Source of the DNA: an uncultured Dyadobacter sp.
GTDB taxonomy: Bacteria; Bacteroidota; Bacteroidia; Cytophagales; Spirosomataceae
Reading direction: 5' to 3'
Assembly: GCA_937880795.1 (NCBI GenBank)
Contig: CALGRQ010000112.1
Coordinates: 1 to 8,006 of the forward strand
Length of the DNA stretch: 8,006 nucleotides
Part shown: in pieces, positions 6,372 through 8,006 of the stretch
Layout: every line of letters starts with the position of its first letter
Position numbering within the stretch: position 1 is the first letter of the stretch
The notes under the pieces: generated by a model
Told to the model about the DNA's origin: nothing
The model's input: the letters and a program-made list of their open reading frames with translations, nothing else
Database searches by the model: none
Made by a program: the position numbers and the translations under genes

Positions 6372-6683
6372 TTGCATAGATTCTACCCAGGGCATTTCCC
6401 GGGCCCAATGTCTAAAGGTATGTGGGCGCTCTTTACCCTAAGTGGGTATGAAAGGGAATTTCTTATAAAAAATAAACGAAACAATGCACAGTTGACCACA
6501 ACACACAATTGGACATATCCTTTTGATCGTTATGCTTACTTGTGTAATATGCTCGCCAATACATTATCTCACGTATTACGCGAATACAATTTATACATGC
6601 TCCCTGAATTTCGATTTGGCTATATCCATTCCATTCTAAGCGATATCTATACGAAACTCAAAAGTAGAGTAAGAAGTCTCTAA
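6372..6683 (+). CDS. Hypothetical protein, about 103 residues, possibly a truncated or coupled gene
   Basis: Not recognised. The frame is open from 6360 to the TAA at 6681-6683. The first candidate start is TTG at 6372, 4 bp after the preceding stop, which would suit termination-reinitiation; the first ATG is at 6408 and would give 91 residues. An AAAGGAG at 6350-6356 could support initiation, but its spacing to the TTG (15 nt) is long. The protein is aromatic-rich (HRFYPGHFPGP, HNWTYPFDRYAYL) with no signal peptide or membrane span. A single frameshifted gene with the upstream one is unlikely, because the two frames are both open over only a few bases. It may be the remnant of a longer gene. 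Confidence 0.5.
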   Translation: MHRFYPGHFPGPMSKGMWALFTLSGYEREFLIKNKRNNAQLTTTHNWTYPFDRYAYLCNMLANTLSHVLREYNLYMLPEFRFGYIHSILSDIYTKLKSRVRSL

Positions 6684-6710
6684 AATCTGTAAAAGTGCAT
6701 GCTTAAAAAT

Positions 6711-6739
6711 CAGTTTACTAACATGCCTGAATAAACTGA
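6711..6739. repeat. Inverted repeat after the 6372-6683 gene
   Basis: TCAGTTTA (6711-6718) and TAAACTGA (6732-6739) are perfect 8-bp arms around a 13-nt loop, 28 bp after the stop codon. No T run follows, so it is at best a weak terminator or an mRNA-end hairpin. Confidence 0.4.
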
Positions 6740-6889
6740 ACAAGACGGAACATGTTTTAAAGATACCTCACTAACTAGTTTCAGCCCCTGTCATGCAATT
6801 TCTAATGTAATGCAATTGATGAGAAAGCTAATTATGTAATTAATTTTAAATAAAAGAGTTATATTGCTATAACCTGCTTTAAACGGAAC

Positions 6890-6916
6890 GAATCATTAAG
6901 CGATTCTTAGTGATTC
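6890..6916. promoter_or_regulatory. Inverted repeat upstream of the 6950 gene, possible operator
   Basis: GAATCATTAA (6890-6899) and TTAGTGATTC (6907-6916) form 10-bp arms with one G-T pair around GCGATTC, which itself contains a third GATTC. It ends 33 bp before the ATG. A regulator site or a leader hairpin are both possible. The 266-bp gap it lies in (6684-6949) is very AT-rich and also has two direct ATGCAATT copies (6793-6800, 6810-6817) and TTATA-TTGC-TATAA (6859-6872); no gene is seen there. Confidence 0.35.
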
Positions 6917-6949
6917 ACTAATTGTTTGTTGTGCCATAAACGGATTCCT

Positions 6950-8006
6950 ATGACAAAAAGATATGAGCTCTCAACTTTGGAAACTTGGATTTCAACAGTA
7001 ATTCCAGACTTGATGTCAACCCAGCCAATTAATCTCGAAAGGTTAAAAAGCGAGGTGGATTGGTTGGTTACTGAAAGTTATCGTATTCAACGTTCATTAC
7101 AGACCAGTTTCCATGAACTGAAGCCCAAACATGCTGAACAGTATATCTACATGAATCAAATGGATATACTTCGCATTATGGATATTGTCGAGGACTATAT
7201 TTCCGTGGCTGATCACCGGCAAATCGAGTCTCTTCTAAGATTTTACCAGGATGTCTATGGCAATTTGGAGAAAATATTACTGCATATGGTTAAGTATTTC
7301 CCCTGTGCGATCAACGAAAATTTACCCATGCCCAAACGGTATACATTGCACGAAAAAGAAAAATTGCGCCCAGAATTTGATCAATTGCTTAAACTGTACG
7401 ATCACCCACAAGTCCCCAAACCTTTGCTCGATGTAGCCATACGCCCATTAAAGGAGTTTTTCCAGCGTGACAACATATCATTCACATTTCATAAACTTAT
7501 CTATTTCAGATTCTTCATACATGAATTTTTGCCATTTGTAGACAATAAGTTACAACTGAGAACAGCCAACGACTCAAAAATTGCAAATATTCCGCTAATA
7601 ACTCTGGATACTGAAGTAGAATCGATGGCGCAGGATATTAATAAAGACTACCAATCAGAGAGTGATATTAATATGCTGATTCACCACAAATTACATTATA
7701 TTAATTTTAATAATTTAGAATACAGAAATTATTGTACTAGCCAACTGCACGACAAACTAGAAGCAATTCCAACTCAGGAAGAAAAGATAAAACGTGTAAA
7801 ATGGTATGTAACCACTGAACGCAGACAGAACCCCAAACCAGGTATGTCACTAGAACCTGGACTCCCTCCGATTTCCGAACAGATACTTCACATAATAGAG
7901 GAAGAATACAAATTCCTGATAGAGCAAAATACCATAGCAACTTCAAAAATTGATAATACCAAAATCCTTTCCGGGAATAAAATCAAACTTAGTCTAACTT
8001 CATTTG
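6950..8006 (+). CDS. Hypothetical protein, incomplete at window end (at least 352 residues)
   Basis: The frame opens at ATG 6950 and has no stop to the last base, so the gene continues beyond the window. The product has no signal peptide or membrane span and is rich in predicted helices with many aromatic and charged residues (SYRIQRSLQTSFHELKPKHA, DILRIMDIVEDYI, HKLIYFRFFIHEFLPFVD). It resembles in style large cytosolic unknown proteins of Bacteroidota, some related to RteC-type regulators. The segment just reached (NKIKLSLTSF) looks to me like the beginning of a C-terminal helical tail seen in such proteins; this is recollection of pattern, not an alignment. Two in-frame TTG codons (6926, 6929) are alternative starts after an upstream TGA at 6911. 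The gene is separated from its left neighbour by 266 bp, so it probably has its own promoter. Confidence 0.75.
   Translation, partial: MTKRYELSTLETWISTVIPDLMSTQPINLERLKSEVDWLVTESYRIQRSLQTSFHELKPKHAEQYIYMNQMDILRIMDIVEDYISVADHRQIESLLRFYQDVYGNLEKILLHMVKYFPCAINENLPMPKRYTLHEKEKLRPEFDQLLKLYDHPQVPKPLLDVAIRPLKEFFQRDNISFTFHKLIYFRFFIHEFLPFVDNKLQLRTANDSKIANIPLITLDTEVESMAQDINKDYQSESDINMLIHHKLHYINFNNLEYRNYCTSQLHDKLEAIPTQEEKIKRVKWYVTTERRQNPKPGMSLEPGLPPISEQILHIIEEEYKFLIEQNTIATSKIDNTKILSGNKIKLSLTSF

Noticed and set aside
6357..6374. A single gene frameshifted between 6367 and 6372
   Set aside because: The second frame has TAA at 6357-6359 and the first has TGA at 6365-6367, leaving about 5 bases common to both; no slippery run is present.
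6793..6817. ATGCAATT direct repeats as CRISPR or replication iterons
   Set aside because: Only two 8-bp copies, with no regular array or further units.
7251..7946. Small frames at 7251-7436 (+) and 7737-7946 (-)
   Set aside because: Both lie inside the long uninterrupted 6950 frame and are shadows of it.

Overview
The window looks like a chromosomal piece from a Bacteroidota member, probably of the Chitinophaga/Sphingobacterium kind. The basis is an ECF sigma factor coupled to a short FecR-like anti-sigma protein, a good TTTG / TAnnTTTG promoter at 5811-5839, absence of regular Shine-Dalgarno sequences, and moderate-to-low GC. The assignment is inferred from gene style, not from a database search.

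Left part (1-3970, all minus strand). Read in transcription order: an ECF sigma-70 family factor (3970-3434), overlapping by 14 nt a 105-residue single-pass membrane protein that looks like a FecR-type anti-sigma factor without its periplasmic domain (3447-3130), then a 140-bp gap, an RND periplasmic adaptor (2989-1976), and 6 bp later an RND inner-membrane pump (from 1969 to beyond the window edge). No convincing terminator separates the regulators from the pump genes, so the regulator pair probably controls, or is transcribed with, the efflux genes. The outer-membrane channel, if present, would lie beyond position 1.

The main observation is that the pump gene is split. The first half runs from 1969 to a stop at 416. 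The unmistakable second half (transmembrane segment 7 and the start of the second periplasmic loop) is open in another frame from about 449 to the window edge. The two frames meet at a run of nine G (minus strand; C on plus, 450-458). One additional G, or a -1 slip, joins them. This could be a phase-variable or slippage-controlled pump, a young pseudogene, or a homopolymer sequencing error.

Middle part (4128-5666). Two small unrecognised minus-strand genes (5020-4634 and 4532-4248) are followed by a clear intrinsic terminator (4155-4128). Divergently, a small plus-strand gene (5205-5585) encodes a probable cysteine-rich lipoprotein or secreted protein and ends at a strong hairpin terminator (5634-5666).

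Right part (5667-8006, plus strand). An AT-rich stretch with three unrecognised, probably cytosolic genes: 5846-6367, 6372-6683 (tightly following) and 6950 to the window end (incomplete, at least 352 residues). The first has a near-ideal Bacteroidota promoter whose expected transcription start falls on or beside the ATG, suggesting a leaderless mRNA. The last is preceded by an inverted repeat that could be an operator. No RNA gene, CRISPR array, transposase or integrase was seen.
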